A stretch of DNA of 64,000 nt, from positions 1-64,000 of the forward strand of contig RFPL01000002.1 of assembly GCA_009926135.1 (NCBI GenBank). Direction: 5' to 3'. A model generated the notes under the pieces. That model was not told where the DNA came from. It ran no database searches and saw only the letters and a program-made list of their open reading frames with translations. The DNA comes from Sphingomonadaceae bacterium. GTDB lineage: Bacteria; Pseudomonadota; Alphaproteobacteria; Sphingomonadales; Sphingomonadaceae. Every line of letters starts with the position of its first letter. The stretch's first letter is position 1. Positions 7,542 to 19,700 of this stretch are shown one piece after another. Made by a program: the position numbers and the translations under genes.

Positions 7542-9950
7542 ATGCAATTGCTTCCCCTGCTGCCCCTGCGCGATATCGTCGTGTTCCCAGGCATGGTCGT
7601 CCCGCTGTTCGTAGGCCGCGAAAAGTCGGTCTCGGCGCTTGAGGCGGCAATGGCGGGCGACAAGGACATCTTCCTGCTTGCCCAGCTCGATCCGGGTTGT
7701 GATGATCCCGAAGGCGACGACCTTTATGACGTTGGGGTGATCGCCACCGTGCTGCAGCTGCTCAAGCTTCCGGACGGCACGGTTCGCGTGTTGGTCGAAG
7801 CGCGGCAACGTGCGCGGCTTGAGGATCTGCGGCTTGAGACGACTGGCGCGGGCGAAATGGTAGTCGCCGGGGTTGAGCCGATGGACCAGCCCGAGGCGAG
7901 CGGCAACGAGGTCGAGGCGATGATGCGCTCGGTCGTCGATACCTTTGCCGAATATGCCAAGCTCAACAAGAAGCTGCCGCAGGAAGCGGGCGAAAACCTG
8001 GGCGAGATTGCCGAGCCTTCGCAGCTCGCCGATGCCGTTGCCGCCCACATCCAGACCAAGGTGGCCGACAAGCAGGCGATGCTGAGCGAGAGCGATCCGC
8101 TCAAGCGGCTGGAAATGGCGCATTCGTTCATGGAAGGCGAACTGGGCGTCCTCCAGGTCGAGCGCCGCATCCGCGGGCGCGTGAAGCGCCAGATGGAGAA
8201 GACCCAGCGCGAATATTACCTCAACGAACAGCTCAAGGCGATCCAGCAGGAACTGGGCGGCGATGAAGCCGGCGAGGGCAACGAGCTGCAGGAACTGCAG
8301 GAAAAGATCGACCGGCTGAAGTTGTCGAAGGAAGCGCGGGCCAAGGCCAACGCCGAGCTCAAGAAGCTGCGCACCATGCAGCCGATGAGCGCCGAAGCGA
8401 CCGTGATCCGCAACTACCTCGACGTGCTGCTCGGTCTGCCGTGGGGCAAGAAGTCGAAGCTCAAGCGCGACATTCCCGCAGCCCAGGCGGTCCTCGATGC
8501 GGACCACTACGCGCTTGAAAAGGTCAAGGACCGGATCGTCGAGTATCTTGCCGTCCAGGCTCGCACCAACAAGCTGAAGGGGCCGATCCTGTGCCTCGTC
8601 GGCCCTCCGGGCGTCGGCAAGACCTCGCTTGGTAAGTCGATCGCCAAGGCGACCGGACGGCAGTTCATTCGCCAGTCGCTGGGCGGGGTGCGCGACGAGG
8701 CCGAAATTCGCGGTCACCGCCGCACCTACATCGGCTCGCTGCCGGGCAAGGTCATCAGCAATCTGCGCAAGGCTGGCGCGAGCAATCCGCTGTTCCTGCT
8801 CGACGAGATCGACAAGCTTGGCCAGGACTTCCGGGGCGATCCGGCGTCGGCCCTGCTCGAAGTGCTCGACCCGGAACAGAACGCCAAGTTCCAGGACCAC
8901 TATCTGGAACTGGACTATGACCTGTCGGACGTGATGTTCGTCTGCACGGCCAATAGCCTGAACCTGCCGCAGGCACTGCTCGACCGCATGGAGATCATCA
9001 GGCTCGAAGGTTACACCGAGGACGAGAAGCTTGAGATCGCGGAGCGTCACCTGGTTGCCAAGCAGGTCGAAGCGCATGGGCTGAAAAAGGGTGAGTTCAC
9101 ACTGGAATCGGCGGCGCTGCGCGACCTGATCCGCTACTATACCCGTGAAGCCGGGGTTCGGACCCTGGAGCGCGAAATCGCGCGGTTGGCGCGCAAGAGC
9201 CTGCGCAAGATTCTTGAAGGCAAGGCGTCGTCGGTCACCATCACGCCGGAGAACCTTGGCGAATTTGCCGGCGTACGGAAGTACAAGTTCGGCGAGGCCG
9301 AGGAAGAGCACCAGGTTGGCGCCGTTACCGGCCTGGCCTGGACCGAAGTTGGCGGGGAACTGCTGACCATCGAAAGCGTGACTGTGCCGGGCAAGGGCAG
9401 CGTCAAGACCACCGGGAAACTGGGCGAAGTGATGAACGAGTCGGTCCAGGCCGCCTTCAGCTTCGTTCGCGCCCGTTCGCCTGCCTATGGTATCAAGCCC
9501 AGCCTGATCGGGCGCAAGGACATCCACATCCACTTGCCCGAAGGAGCGGTGCCCAAGGATGGACCGAGCGCCGGGGTGGGGATGGTCACCTCGATCGTTT
9601 CGACGCTGACCGGCATCCCGGTGCGCAAGGACATCGCGATGACGGGCGAGGTCACGCTGCGGGGCCGCGTGCTGGCAATCGGCGGATTGAAGGAAAAGCT
9701 GCTGGCGGCGCTGCGCGGCGGGATTACCACCGTGCTGATCCCGGAAGAAAACGTGAAGGACCTGGCAGAACTGCCGGCAAATATTACTGCCGGACTGGAA
9801 ATCATCCCGGTTTCCCACGTCGACCAGGTGCTCGAACGGGCGTTGATCGCACCGCTTGAGGCGATTGAATGGACCGAGGCCGATGATCTGGCGAGCCAGC
9901 CGCTGGCCGCTCCCGCCCACGCATCGGCGGACCCGCGCACAGCCCACTGA
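7542..9950 (+). CDS. lon: ATP-dependent endopeptidase La (Lon)
   Basis: This is Lon protease, the cytosolic AAA+ serine protease that degrades misfolded and selected regulatory proteins. The 802-residue protein has the N-terminal substrate-binding domain (PLLPLRDIVVFPGM near the start), a central coiled-coil region, Walker A GPPGVGKT at 354-361 and the C-terminal protease domain. The catalytic serine is Ser676 in KDGPSAGVGM and the partner lysine is Lys719 in GGLKEK. Length is normal. The ATG at 7542 gives the conserved MQLLPLLPLRD start; an upstream ATG at 7503 adds only unconserved residues. The gene is divergent from the amidohydrolase and has a heat-shock-like promoter in the 187-base gap between them. 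Confidence 0.97.
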   Translation: MQLLPLLPLRDIVVFPGMVVPLFVGREKSVSALEAAMAGDKDIFLLAQLDPGCDDPEGDDLYDVGVIATVLQLLKLPDGTVRVLVEARQRARLEDLRLETTGAGEMVVAGVEPMDQPEASGNEVEAMMRSVVDTFAEYAKLNKKLPQEAGENLGEIAEPSQLADAVAAHIQTKVADKQAMLSESDPLKRLEMAHSFMEGELGVLQVERRIRGRVKRQMEKTQREYYLNEQLKAIQQELGGDEAGEGNELQELQEKIDRLKLSKEARAKANAELKKLRTMQPMSAEATVIRNYLDVLLGLPWGKKSKLKRDIPAAQAVLDADHYALEKVKDRIVEYLAVQARTNKLKGPILCLVGPPGVGKTSLGKSIAKATGRQFIRQSLGGVRDEAEIRGHRRTYIGSLPGKVISNLRKAGASNPLFLLDEIDKLGQDFRGDPASALLEVLDPEQNAKFQDHYLELDYDLSDVMFVCTANSLNLPQALLDRMEIIRLEGYTEDEKLEIAERHLVAKQVEAHGLKKGEFTLESAALRDLIRYYTREAGVRTLEREIARLARKSLRKILEGKASSVTITPENLGEFAGVRKYKFGEAEEEHQVGAVTGLAWTEVGGELLTIESVTVPGKGSVKTTGKLGEVMNESVQAAFSFVRARSPAYGIKPSLIGRKDIHIHLPEGAVPKDGPSAGVGMVTSIVSTLTGIPVRKDIAMTGEVTLRGRVLAIGGLKEKLLAALRGGITTVLIPEENVKDLAELPANITAGLEIIPVSHVDQVLERALIAPLEAIEWTEADDLASQPLAAPAHASADPRTAH

Positions 9951-10080
9951 GGTCAAGTCTGAGCGTCCGGGTCGATTCGCTGCATTGCAGCATCGACCCT
10001 GATCGCCCATTTCCTACGCGATGTCCGCAGAGAATGGCTGGAATCGGTGGATAATCGCCCGATATCAGGATGGTTTCGCT

Positions 10081-10109
10081 TTGACACTGTCCGGAAAAGC
10101 GGCTCAATT
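10081..10109 (+). promoter_or_regulatory. Candidate promoter of the HU gene
   Basis: A perfect TTGACA at 10081-10086 is followed after 17 bases by TCAATT at 10104-10109, about 65 bases before the HU start codon. The -35 is excellent and the -10 is weak. No gene is visible in the 223-base lon-HU gap. Confidence 0.4.
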
Positions 10110-10173
10110 CCGCCAGCTTTTCGAGGCGAATCAAACCAGTCATCAATTCCCAAAAAGGTAGGGGGTACTCTCC

Positions 10174-10446
10174 ATGAACAAGAACGACCTGATCGGCGCA
10201 GTCGCTGAAGCCAGCGGCCTGACCAAGAGCGATGCCACCAAGGCTGTTGAGGGCGTGTTCGACGCCATCACCGGCGCCCTGAAGAGCGGCGACGAAGTTC
10301 GCCTCGTCGGCTTCGGCACCTTCTCGGTTGCCAAGCGCAAGGCTTCGACCGGCCGCAATCCGCGCACCGGCGAACCCATGAAGATCAAGGCCTCGGCCCA
10401 GCCGAAGTTCAAGGCCGGCAAGGGTCTGAAGGACGCTGTCAACTAA
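10174..10446 (+). CDS. hup: HU family DNA-binding protein
   Basis: This is a 90-residue histone-like HU protein that bends and compacts DNA as a dimer. The entire fold is recognisable: MNKNDLIGAVAEASGL at the N-terminus, the VRLVGFGTFSV strand and the DNA-binding arm GRNPRTGEPMKIKA. Length is exactly that expected. The start is ATG after a GGTAGGGGG-type ribosome site. It stands alone behind a TTGACA-type promoter and ends at a strong hairpin, so it is probably monocistronic and highly expressed. IHF subunits share the fold, but the arm sequence and overall pattern favour HU. Confidence 0.96.
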   Translation: MNKNDLIGAVAEASGLTKSDATKAVEGVFDAITGALKSGDEVRLVGFGTFSVAKRKASTGRNPRTGEPMKIKASAQPKFKAGKGLKDAVN

Positions 10447-10492
10447 GCAGCAGTTCTGACGGCCGCGCGCCTCGCGGTCGACCAGCTAAATG

Positions 10493-10530
10493 CGCCGCGT
10501 CTGCCCCAAGCAGGCGCGGCGTTTGGCTTT
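10493..10530 (+). terminator. Intrinsic terminator after the HU gene
   Basis: A 12-bp GC-rich stem (CGCCGCG-T-CTGC with GCAG-G-CGCGGCG, one G-T pair) spans 10493-10521 with a 5-base loop. It is followed by TTTGGCTTTT. The position, about 47 bases after the HU stop, suits a terminator of a strongly expressed gene. Confidence 0.75.
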
Positions 10531-10591
10531 TGGGGAAAGGGTGTCCTGCGCGGGGTGGACGGTTGCCGTGGCCTCGCCTATATCGCTCGCA

Positions 10592-10870
10592 ATGAAGCGC
10601 ATCCTCCTCGCCCTGCTTGCCCTGATGTCGGGCCTTGTTGCACAGGCTGGCCCTGTCCAGGCGCGGATGAGCAGCACGGCGGACACCGAAATTGGCGTGT
10701 CCGATGGGCAGCGCGGTTCGGCCCGGCCGAGCCAGGCGCAAACCCAGGCAGTTGACGCACCAGCAGCCCAGAAGGAACGCCGGGAACGCCAGGCGATCCG
10801 CATTCGGCCCAGCCGCGGCCGCGTCTACATCCCTTCGGTTCTGTTCGGTCCCGACCGCGCGCTGGAATAG
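10592..10870 (+). CDS. Small secreted hypothetical protein
   Basis: I do not recognise this 92-residue protein. From the ATG at 10592 it begins with a good signal peptide (MKRILLALLALMSGLVAQAG, cleavage probably after AQA or VQA). A low-complexity, Q- and A-rich linker and a basic segment (KERRERQAIRIRPSRGRVYI) follow. The C-terminal part, ending in PSVLFGPDRALE, may be the conserved core. No cysteine or enzymatic motif is visible. The upstream ribosome site is poor. It lies between the HU terminator and the secA promoter, so it is likely its own short transcript. A longer frame starting at 10490 is rejected because it overlaps the terminator. Confidence 0.55.
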   Translation: MKRILLALLALMSGLVAQAGPVQARMSSTADTEIGVSDGQRGSARPSQAQTQAVDAPAAQKERRERQAIRIRPSRGRVYIPSVLFGPDRALE

Positions 10871-10910
10871 CGCGCCGCTTTCCCAAATCACGATGATCGC
10901 GTGCGGCTGA

Positions 10911-10937
10911 TTGCGGCTGCGCGCCTGCCTCTATACT
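10911..10937 (+). promoter_or_regulatory. Candidate secA promoter
   Basis: TATACT at 10932-10937 is a strong -10 element. TTGCGG at 10911-10916 is the best -35, with a short 15-base spacer. Initiation would give a leader of only about 17 bases before the secA ATG. Confidence 0.4.
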
Positions 10938-10960
10938 CTTGAATACAGCAGGAATTGCCC

Positions 10961-13666
<2,706 letters not shown>

Positions 13667-13689
13667 TCGGCTAGTTTGGGAGAGTGACG

Positions 13690-14421
13690 ATGTTGGCACT
13701 GGGCTTCTTCGTCACCGCGCTGCTCTATGCCTCGGTCGGGTTCGGCGGCGGATCGACCTATAGCGCGCTGCTGGCGCTCGCGGGCTTCGATTATCGGCTG
13801 CTGCCGATCGTGGCGCTGTGCTGCAACATCGTCGTGGTCAGCGGCAGTACGATCCGCTTCGCCCGCGCCGGCCTGGTGCCGTGGCGCGGGGCACTGGTGC
13901 TGTCGCTCATTGCCGCGCCGCTGGCCTTTCTTGGCGGGCTGACCCCAATCCGCGAAACGACGTTTCTGATATTGCTCGGTCTCAGCCTGATCCTCGCTGG
14001 CATTGCCCTGCTGCTGCCTCGCGCGCCAGAAAGTGAAGGGCGTCCTGCGCCTGCCGCCCGGTGGATGGGGTTCGCCGTGGCCCCGCTTGGCTATCTAGCC
14101 GGGCTGGTCGGCATTGGCGGCGGGATTTTCCTGGCACCGCTGCTGCACCTCACCCGCTGGAACCGGGCCCGGCAGATTGCAGCAACAGCCAGCCTGTTCA
14201 TCCTGGTCAATTCGATTGCCGGAATGGTTGGCCAATTGACCAAGAATGGGCCGGCCCGCTTTGCGGAGGCGCTTTCGGGCGCGTTGCCGCTGCTGCTGGC
14301 AGTGATCGTTGGCGGGCAACTCGGCAATCTGCTGGCTCAGCGCCTGCTGCCCGAACGGATCATCCGCTGGCTGACGGCGGCCCTGACGATCTGGGCTGGA
14401 TCACAATTGCTGCTACGTTGA
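13690..14421 (+). CDS. TSUP (TauE/SafE) family sulfite/anion exporter-like membrane protein
   Basis: This 243-residue inner-membrane protein has about eight hydrophobic segments arranged as two similar halves, typical of the TSUP family. Each half begins with the family's glycine-rich signature: GFGGGS near residue 18 and GLVGIGGGIFLAPLL near 142. Relatives export sulfite, sulfoacetate or other anions, or take up sulfur compounds; the substrate here cannot be deduced. The ATG at 13690 has GGGAGA 6 bases upstream and is preferred over the GTG two codons earlier. It is probably read through from secA. A GC-rich hairpin lies immediately after the stop. Confidence 0.85.
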   Translation: MLALGFFVTALLYASVGFGGGSTYSALLALAGFDYRLLPIVALCCNIVVVSGSTIRFARAGLVPWRGALVLSLIAAPLAFLGGLTPIRETTFLILLGLSLILAGIALLLPRAPESEGRPAPAARWMGFAVAPLGYLAGLVGIGGGIFLAPLLHLTRWNRARQIAATASLFILVNSIAGMVGQLTKNGPARFAEALSGALPLLLAVIVGGQLGNLLAQRLLPERIIRWLTAALTIWAGSQLLLR

Positions 14422-14455
14422 AAAAGCAAAGGCCCCGCCGGTCTGGCGGGGCCTT
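14421..14455 (-). terminator. Intrinsic terminator of tRNA-Asn (hairpin shared with the TSUP gene end)
   Basis: An 11-bp perfect stem, AAGGCCCCGCC with GGCGGGGCCTT, has a 5-base loop. Read on the minus strand, downstream of tRNA-Asn, it is followed by TGCTTTTT, the expected U tract. On the plus strand no U tract follows, so its action on the TSUP transcript would be weaker. Confidence 0.8.
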
Positions 14456-14473
14456 GCTATTGCCCGGGCGGGA

Positions 14474-14548
14474 TGGCTCCCCGAGTAGGATTCGAACCTA
14501 CGACCAAGTGATTAACAGTCACCTACTCTACCGCTGAGCTATCGGGGA
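14474..14548 (-). tRNA. tRNA-Asn (anticodon GTT)
   Basis: The minus strand folds as a cloverleaf of 75 bases. The acceptor TCCCCGA pairs with TCGGGGA, the D arm is AGCTCAGCGGTAGAG, the anticodon loop CTGTTAATC carries GTT, and the T arm GGTTCGAATCC is standard. The discriminator is G, and the CCA end is encoded in the DNA. Confidence 0.96.
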
Positions 14549-14617
14549 ATGCTCCCCCGCCTGCGGGCAGGGGTGGGCCTATAACATCGCATTCTGGTTT
14601 GGCAAGCGGGTCAAGCG

Positions 14618-15397
14618 TCAGAACTGGAATTGTTCTGCGAAGATCCGTTCCTCCAGGCTTTTGCCCGGGTCGAACAGCAGGGTCAGCGACTGAGACGGGG
14701 CCGCGCGGACTTTCACTGCCACGATATCGCGCAGTTCCTTCTGGTCTGCGACGGCCGCGACCGGCCGCTTTTGCGGATCGAGCACGCGAAAATCGATCTC
14801 GTAGTGGTCGGGCAGGATCGCCCCGCGCCAGCGTCGCGGTCGGAACGGGCTGATCGGGGTCAGTGCCAGCATGCTCGAACCAAGCGGCAGGATCGGGCCA
14901 TTGGCGGACAGGTTGTAGGCGGTCGAACCGGCCGGGGTCGCCACCAGGATACCGTCGCAGGCGAGATCCGGCACGCGCACCTTGCCATTGACCGACACTT
15001 CGAGCCGCGCCGTCTGGCGGGTTTCGCGCAGCAACGAGACTTCGTTGATCGCGTAAAAGCTCTCTTCCTTGCCGCTGCCCGTCGTTGCGGTCATTTCCAG
15101 CGGCGCGACAGCGATCCGGCGAGCGCGGGCAACGCGATCGGTCAGGGTGCGGTTGCCGCGCGGATGGTTCATCAGGAAGCCGATCGTGCCCTGGTTGATG
15201 CCATAGGCCGGCAAGACTCGCCCGCTGTCGAGCATGTGGTGCAGGGTCTGGAGCATGAATCCATCACCGCCCAGCACAACCACGGCATCGGCCTCGTACT
15301 GGGGCACGAAGTCTTCGCGTTCGCGATAAGCCTCGGCGGCCTCCTGGGCACGGGGCGTCTCGGATGCGAGCAGGGCAAGGCGGGGTGGCTGGCTCAT
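14618..15397 (-). CDS. nadK: NAD kinase
   Basis: This cytosolic enzyme phosphorylates NAD to NADP using ATP (or polyphosphate in some families). The 259-residue protein has the diagnostic GGDG motif at 43-46 (VVLGGDGFMLQTLH), the NE motif at 118-119 (AINEVSLLR) and the glycine-rich GILVATPAGSTAYN segment that closes the nucleotide site. Length suits the short alphaproteobacterial form. It starts at ATG and is divergent from the EAL gene. tRNA-Asn lies 69 bases past its stop on the same strand. Confidence 0.95.
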   Translation of the reverse strand: MSQPPRLALLASETPRAQEAAEAYREREDFVPQYEADAVVVLGGDGFMLQTLHHMLDSGRVLPAYGINQGTIGFLMNHPRGNRTLTDRVARARRIAVAPLEMTATTGSGKEESFYAINEVSLLRETRQTARLEVSVNGKVRVPDLACDGILVATPAGSTAYNLSANGPILPLGSSMLALTPISPFRPRRWRGAILPDHYEIDFRVLDPQKRPVAAVADQKELRDIVAVKVRAAPSQSLTLLFDPGKSLEERIFAEQFQF

Positions 15398-15486
15398 CTG
15401 CCGCGGTCAATATGGTGCGCCGGCACGTTTGGCAACGCAAAGCCCCCGCAAGGGTTTGGTAGGCAGCACCTGATAAGGGGTTGAAG

Positions 15487-16773
15487 ATGAGCTTGCCGCT
15501 TTCCACTGATCCGGCGCGTGATGCGCTGACCGGCCTTGCCGGGCGCGACGCGGCGCGGCTACGGCTGGGCGAATGGCTGGCAGCTGGGGCGCAGGTCCAT
15601 GCCCTGCTGATCGGGCTGCGCCGGTTCGATGCGGTCAATCTGGCCTATGGCGCCGCCGCTGGCGATGTTGCCCTGGGTGAGATTGCCGCCCGGCTGAAGC
15701 ATTTCGCTGCGGTGGAACTGGACGGCAGTTGGCTGGCAGCTCGCACGGGGGGCGGCCAGTTCCTGCTGCTGACCCGCGAGGCCTGCAGCCGAGAGCGCTG
15801 GCAACTCGTCGCCTCGCAGCTGCTTGACGCCCTCGCCAGACCGATTGCTGCGGCCGGCGCGACGCTGCGGCTGAGTCCGCGGGCAGCGCTGCTGCGCGGC
15901 CTGGAGGAAGAGAGCGCGGATTCGATGCTGGACCGCCTGGGGCACGCGCTGGAGGGTCTGGTGGCGCAGCCGGGGCGGCGACTGGCCTGGGCCGATGGCG
16001 AAGGGACACGGGCCGGGCGCAGCGCAGCCCAGCTCGAGACGGACTTGCTCAAGGCGCTCGACCGCAACGAGATCGAGGTCCTGTTCCAGCCGCAATATGC
16101 CTGCAGGAATGATCGGTTGATCGGGGCCGAGGCATTGGCGCGCTGGAACCATCCGACGCTGGGGCGGATCGGCGCGGGCGGCCTGTTCGCGATTGCGGAG
16201 CGGACAGACCATGTTCCCCAGCTTTCCCGCCACATCGCCCGGATTGCCCTGTCAGCCGCAGCGCGGTGGCCGGGTGACTTGCGACTATCGCTCAATGTCA
16301 CGCCGAATGACCTGGCGGCTGGCGATTTCACGGCCAGCATTGTTTCGTTGTTAAAGGACAGCCGCTTTCCCGGTTGGCGGCTGACGCTGGAAGTTACCGA
16401 GCAGGTGCTGCTCGCCGACGTTGCCGGCGCGGCCAAGGCCTTTGCTGCACTGACGGCCAGCGGGATCAAGTTCGCGCTCGACGATTTCGGCGCGGGGTTC
16501 TGCAACTTCCGCTACCTCAAGCTGCTGCCGCTGCATTACCTTAAGCTGGACCGCTCGATGATCGAAGGCGTTGCGGCTGATCCGCGCGACCTGGCGGTGC
16601 TGCGCGCGATTGTGGCCATGGCCCGCGCCCTTGGCCTTGATGTGGTCGCCGAAGGCGTCGAGAGCGAGGCGCAGCGCCTGCTGGCGGCTGCCGAGGGCTG
16701 CGCCGCCTATCAGGGCTTCCTGCGTTCTCCCCCGCTGTCGGCAGGGGCATTCCTGATTGACGCTGCTACCTGA
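15487..16773 (+). CDS. EAL-domain cyclic-di-GMP phosphodiesterase with degenerate GGDEF
   Basis: This 428-residue soluble protein pairs an N-terminal GGDEF-like domain with a C-terminal EAL domain. The EAL half keeps the catalytic set: EALAR at 215-219, LEVTE, DDFGAG, a KLD, VAEGVE and YQGF. It should therefore hydrolyse c-di-GMP to pGpG. In the first domain the active-site signature is GGGQF, not GGDEF, so cyclase activity is unlikely and a regulatory GTP-binding role is possible. No membrane segment or sensor domain is present, so input must come from elsewhere. The ATG at 15487 has AAGGGG six bases upstream. It is divergent from nadK and convergent with mfd. Confidence 0.88.
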   Translation: MSLPLSTDPARDALTGLAGRDAARLRLGEWLAAGAQVHALLIGLRRFDAVNLAYGAAAGDVALGEIAARLKHFAAVELDGSWLAARTGGGQFLLLTREACSRERWQLVASQLLDALARPIAAAGATLRLSPRAALLRGLEEESADSMLDRLGHALEGLVAQPGRRLAWADGEGTRAGRSAAQLETDLLKALDRNEIEVLFQPQYACRNDRLIGAEALARWNHPTLGRIGAGGLFAIAERTDHVPQLSRHIARIALSAAARWPGDLRLSLNVTPNDLAAGDFTASIVSLLKDSRFPGWRLTLEVTEQVLLADVAGAAKAFAALTASGIKFALDDFGAGFCNFRYLKLLPLHYLKLDRSMIEGVAADPRDLAVLRAIVAMARALGLDVVAEGVESEAQRLLAAAEGCAAYQGFLRSPPLSAGAFLIDAAT

Positions 16774-16776
16774 CCG

Positions 16777-19700
16777 CTAGCGGGCCTTGCGCGCAATGGC
16801 GCTGAGGCCCTTGGTTAGCTGAAACAGGCCATTCAGCCGCGCGGCGGGATCGCCCCAGGCGCGGTTGACCACCAGCTTGCTGTCAGGGCGAAGCTTGACC
16901 GCGCCATTGAGCCGCTCGGTATAGGCAATCAGGCCGGCCGGATCGACAAACTCGTCATTGTGGAACGATACGAGGGTGCCCTTTGCGCCAACGTCGATCT
17001 TGGCAATGTTGGCGATGATGGCCTGCTGCTTGATCTGGATCAGCTTGACCAGATTTGCGGTTGGAGCGGGCAGGGGACCAAAGCGATCGATCATCTCGGC
17101 CGAGATGGCTTCGACCTCGCCATGGTCCTCGGTATCGTTGAGGCGGCGGTAGAGCGCCATGCGCACTGCAAGGTCCGGGACATAGTCTTCCGGGATCATG
17201 ATCGGGGCATCGACTGTGATCTGTGGGCTCAGGGAATGGCGTTCCTTGGCAATTCCCATGTCCCCGGCCTTGGCGGCGAGGATCGCATCTTCGAGCATCG
17301 ACTGGTAGAGTTCAAACCCGACTTCGCGAATGTGGCCCGATTGCTCGTCGCCCAGCAGGTTGCCGGCTCCGCGAATGTCGAGATCGTGACTGGCCAGCTG
17401 GAAGCCCGCGCCCAGGCTATCCAGATCGCCCAGCACCTTGAGGCGCTTTTCCGCCACCACGTTCAGCTGCATGTCGGCCGGCGTGGTGAGATAGGCATAG
17501 GCCCGCAGCTTGGATCGTCCGACCCGCCCGCGCAGCTGGTAAAGTTGGGCCAGGCCGAACCGGTCGGCGCGGTGAATGATGATCGTGTTGGCGCTCGGGA
17601 TATCGAGCCCGCTTTCGACGATGGTGGTGGAAAGCAGCACTTCGTACTTCTTTTCGTAGAAGGCGCTCATCCGCTCTTCCACCTCGGTCGGTGCCATCTG
17701 GCCATGGGCGGTGACGAAACGGATTTCGGGGACGGTATCGCGCAGCCATTGCTCCACGCTTTCCATGTCGGCGATCCGCGGCACGACAATGAAGCTCTGG
17801 CCGCCGCGGTGATGCTCGCGCAGCAGGGCCTCGCGCATCACCATGTTGTCCCATTCCATCACGTAGGTCCGCACCGCCAAGCGGTCGACCGGCGGGGTCT
17901 GGATGGTGGACAGTTCGCGCAGGCCGGACATGGCCATCTGCAGTGTGCGCGGGATCGGGGTGGCGGTCAGCGTCAGGACGTGGACATCGCTGCGCAGCTG
18001 CTTGAGCGCTTCCTTGTGATTGACCCCGAAGCGCTGCTCCTCGTCCACGATGACCAGCCCGAGCCGCTTGAACTTGACCGACTTCGACAGGATCGCGTGC
18101 GTGCCGATCACGACATCGATCGTGCCGTCAGCCAGGCCTTCGCGCGTGGCGGTGGCTTCCTTGGCGGGGACCAGGCGCGAGAGGCGGCCGATGTTGAGCG
18201 GGAAACCGGCAAAGCGCTCGACGAAATTGCTGTAGTGCTGGCGGGCGAGCAGGGTGGTGGGGGCAACCACGGCGACCTGCTGCCCAGCCATTGCGGCCAC
18301 GAACGCCCCGCGCAGCGCGACTTCGGTCTTCCCAAAGCCCACGTCGCCGCAGACCAGCCGGTCCATCGGCCGGCCGGCGGAGAGGTCCTCCAGCACGTCT
18401 TCGATCGCGCGTTCTTGGTCCTCGGTTTCGGCCCAGGGGAACCGGTCGGCAAACTGGTCATAGCTGGCCTGCTCGGGTGCAAGGACCGGGGCCTGGCGCA
18501 GCGCGCGCTGCGCGGCGGTGCGCAGCAGTTCGTGCGCGATCTCGCGAATGCGCTCCTTCAGCCTGGATTTGCGGCGCTGCCAGCCTTCGCCGCCCAGCCG
18601 GTCCAGCGCGACCAGATCGCTGTCGCTGCCATAGCGGCTGAGGACGTCGATGTTTTCAACCGGAATGTAGAGCTTGTCGCCCCCGGCATAGGTCAGCATC
18701 ACGCAGTCATGCGGCGATTGCCCGACCGGAATTGACTGCAGACCTTCGTACCGTCCGATCCCGTGGTCCATGTGGACCACCAGATCGCCCGGGGCGAGGG
18801 CGGCCAGTTCGGCCAGGAAGGCATCTGCGCTTTTCTTGCGTTTCTTGCGGCGGACCAGACGGTCACCCAGCAGGTCCTGTTCGGTGATCAGTTCCAGCGC
18901 CGGACTGGAGAAGCCGTTGTCGAGTGGCAGGACCAATGCAACCGGCAAGCCCTTGGCCGCGAAGCCCAGCGCTTCCTGCCAGGTCTCGGCCTCGACCGGC
19001 GCGGGTTTGACCGCTTCGCCCAGGATCGCGGCAATGCGCGCGCGGCTTCCGGCGGTGTAGCAGGCGATCAGGGCCTTGCGGCCCTGGGCTGCTTGGCCCG
19101 TCAGGTAACGGGCCGCTGCTTCGTAGACGTTGTCGCCCCTGGCGCGCTCCGGCGCAAAGTCGCGGCCGGAAGCGAAGCCGAAGTCGACCGTCGTGGCGCT
19201 GTCCGGCTGGGCGAACAGATCGGCGCGGTGGATCGGCCAGCCGGTCTGCCGCGCCGTCAGCTCTTCACGGGTGAGGTAGAGTGCACCGGGGCCAAGCGGT
19301 CGGTAGGATCCGGCCGCCTTGCCGGCCGTGTCGGTGCGGGCGGCGAAGTAGTCGGCGATATCGCCCAGCCGCTCGTCCGCCGCACCTTGCGCCGCACTGT
19401 CGACCACCACCAGGTCGTCGTCCGAAAGGTGATCGAACAGCGTTACCATCCGTTCTTCGAACAGCGGCAGCCAGTGCTCCATCCCTGCCAGGCGGCGGCC
19501 CTCGCTGACGGCCTGATACAACGGATCGCCGGTGGCGTTGGCTCCGAACTGTTCGCGGTAGCGGGTGCGGAAGCGCTTGACGCTGTCGTCATCAAGCAGG
19601 GCCTCGCTGGCCGGCAACAGCAGGTGCTGTTCGCGCGTGCCGATCGATCGCTGCGTACCCGGATCGAACAGTCGCAGCGTCTCCAGCTCGTCTCCGAAGA

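Noticed and set aside
7355..7669. N-terminal extension of the amidohydrolase
   Set aside because: It would bury the signal peptide and cross the divergent lon promoter and start.
7527..10010. Long reading frame of about 827 codons on the minus strand across lon
   Set aside because: It is a mirror of lon in GC-rich code, shows no family motif and covers the lon start and promoter. Lon itself is unmistakable.
14061..14537. Plus-strand frame running through the TSUP gene end, its terminator and tRNA-Asn
   Set aside because: A gene across a terminator and a tRNA on the other strand is implausible; it shows no conserved features.
16960..18735. Plus-strand frame of about 591 codons across mfd
   Set aside because: It is antisense to the conserved Mfd motor domain; nothing in it resembles a known protein.
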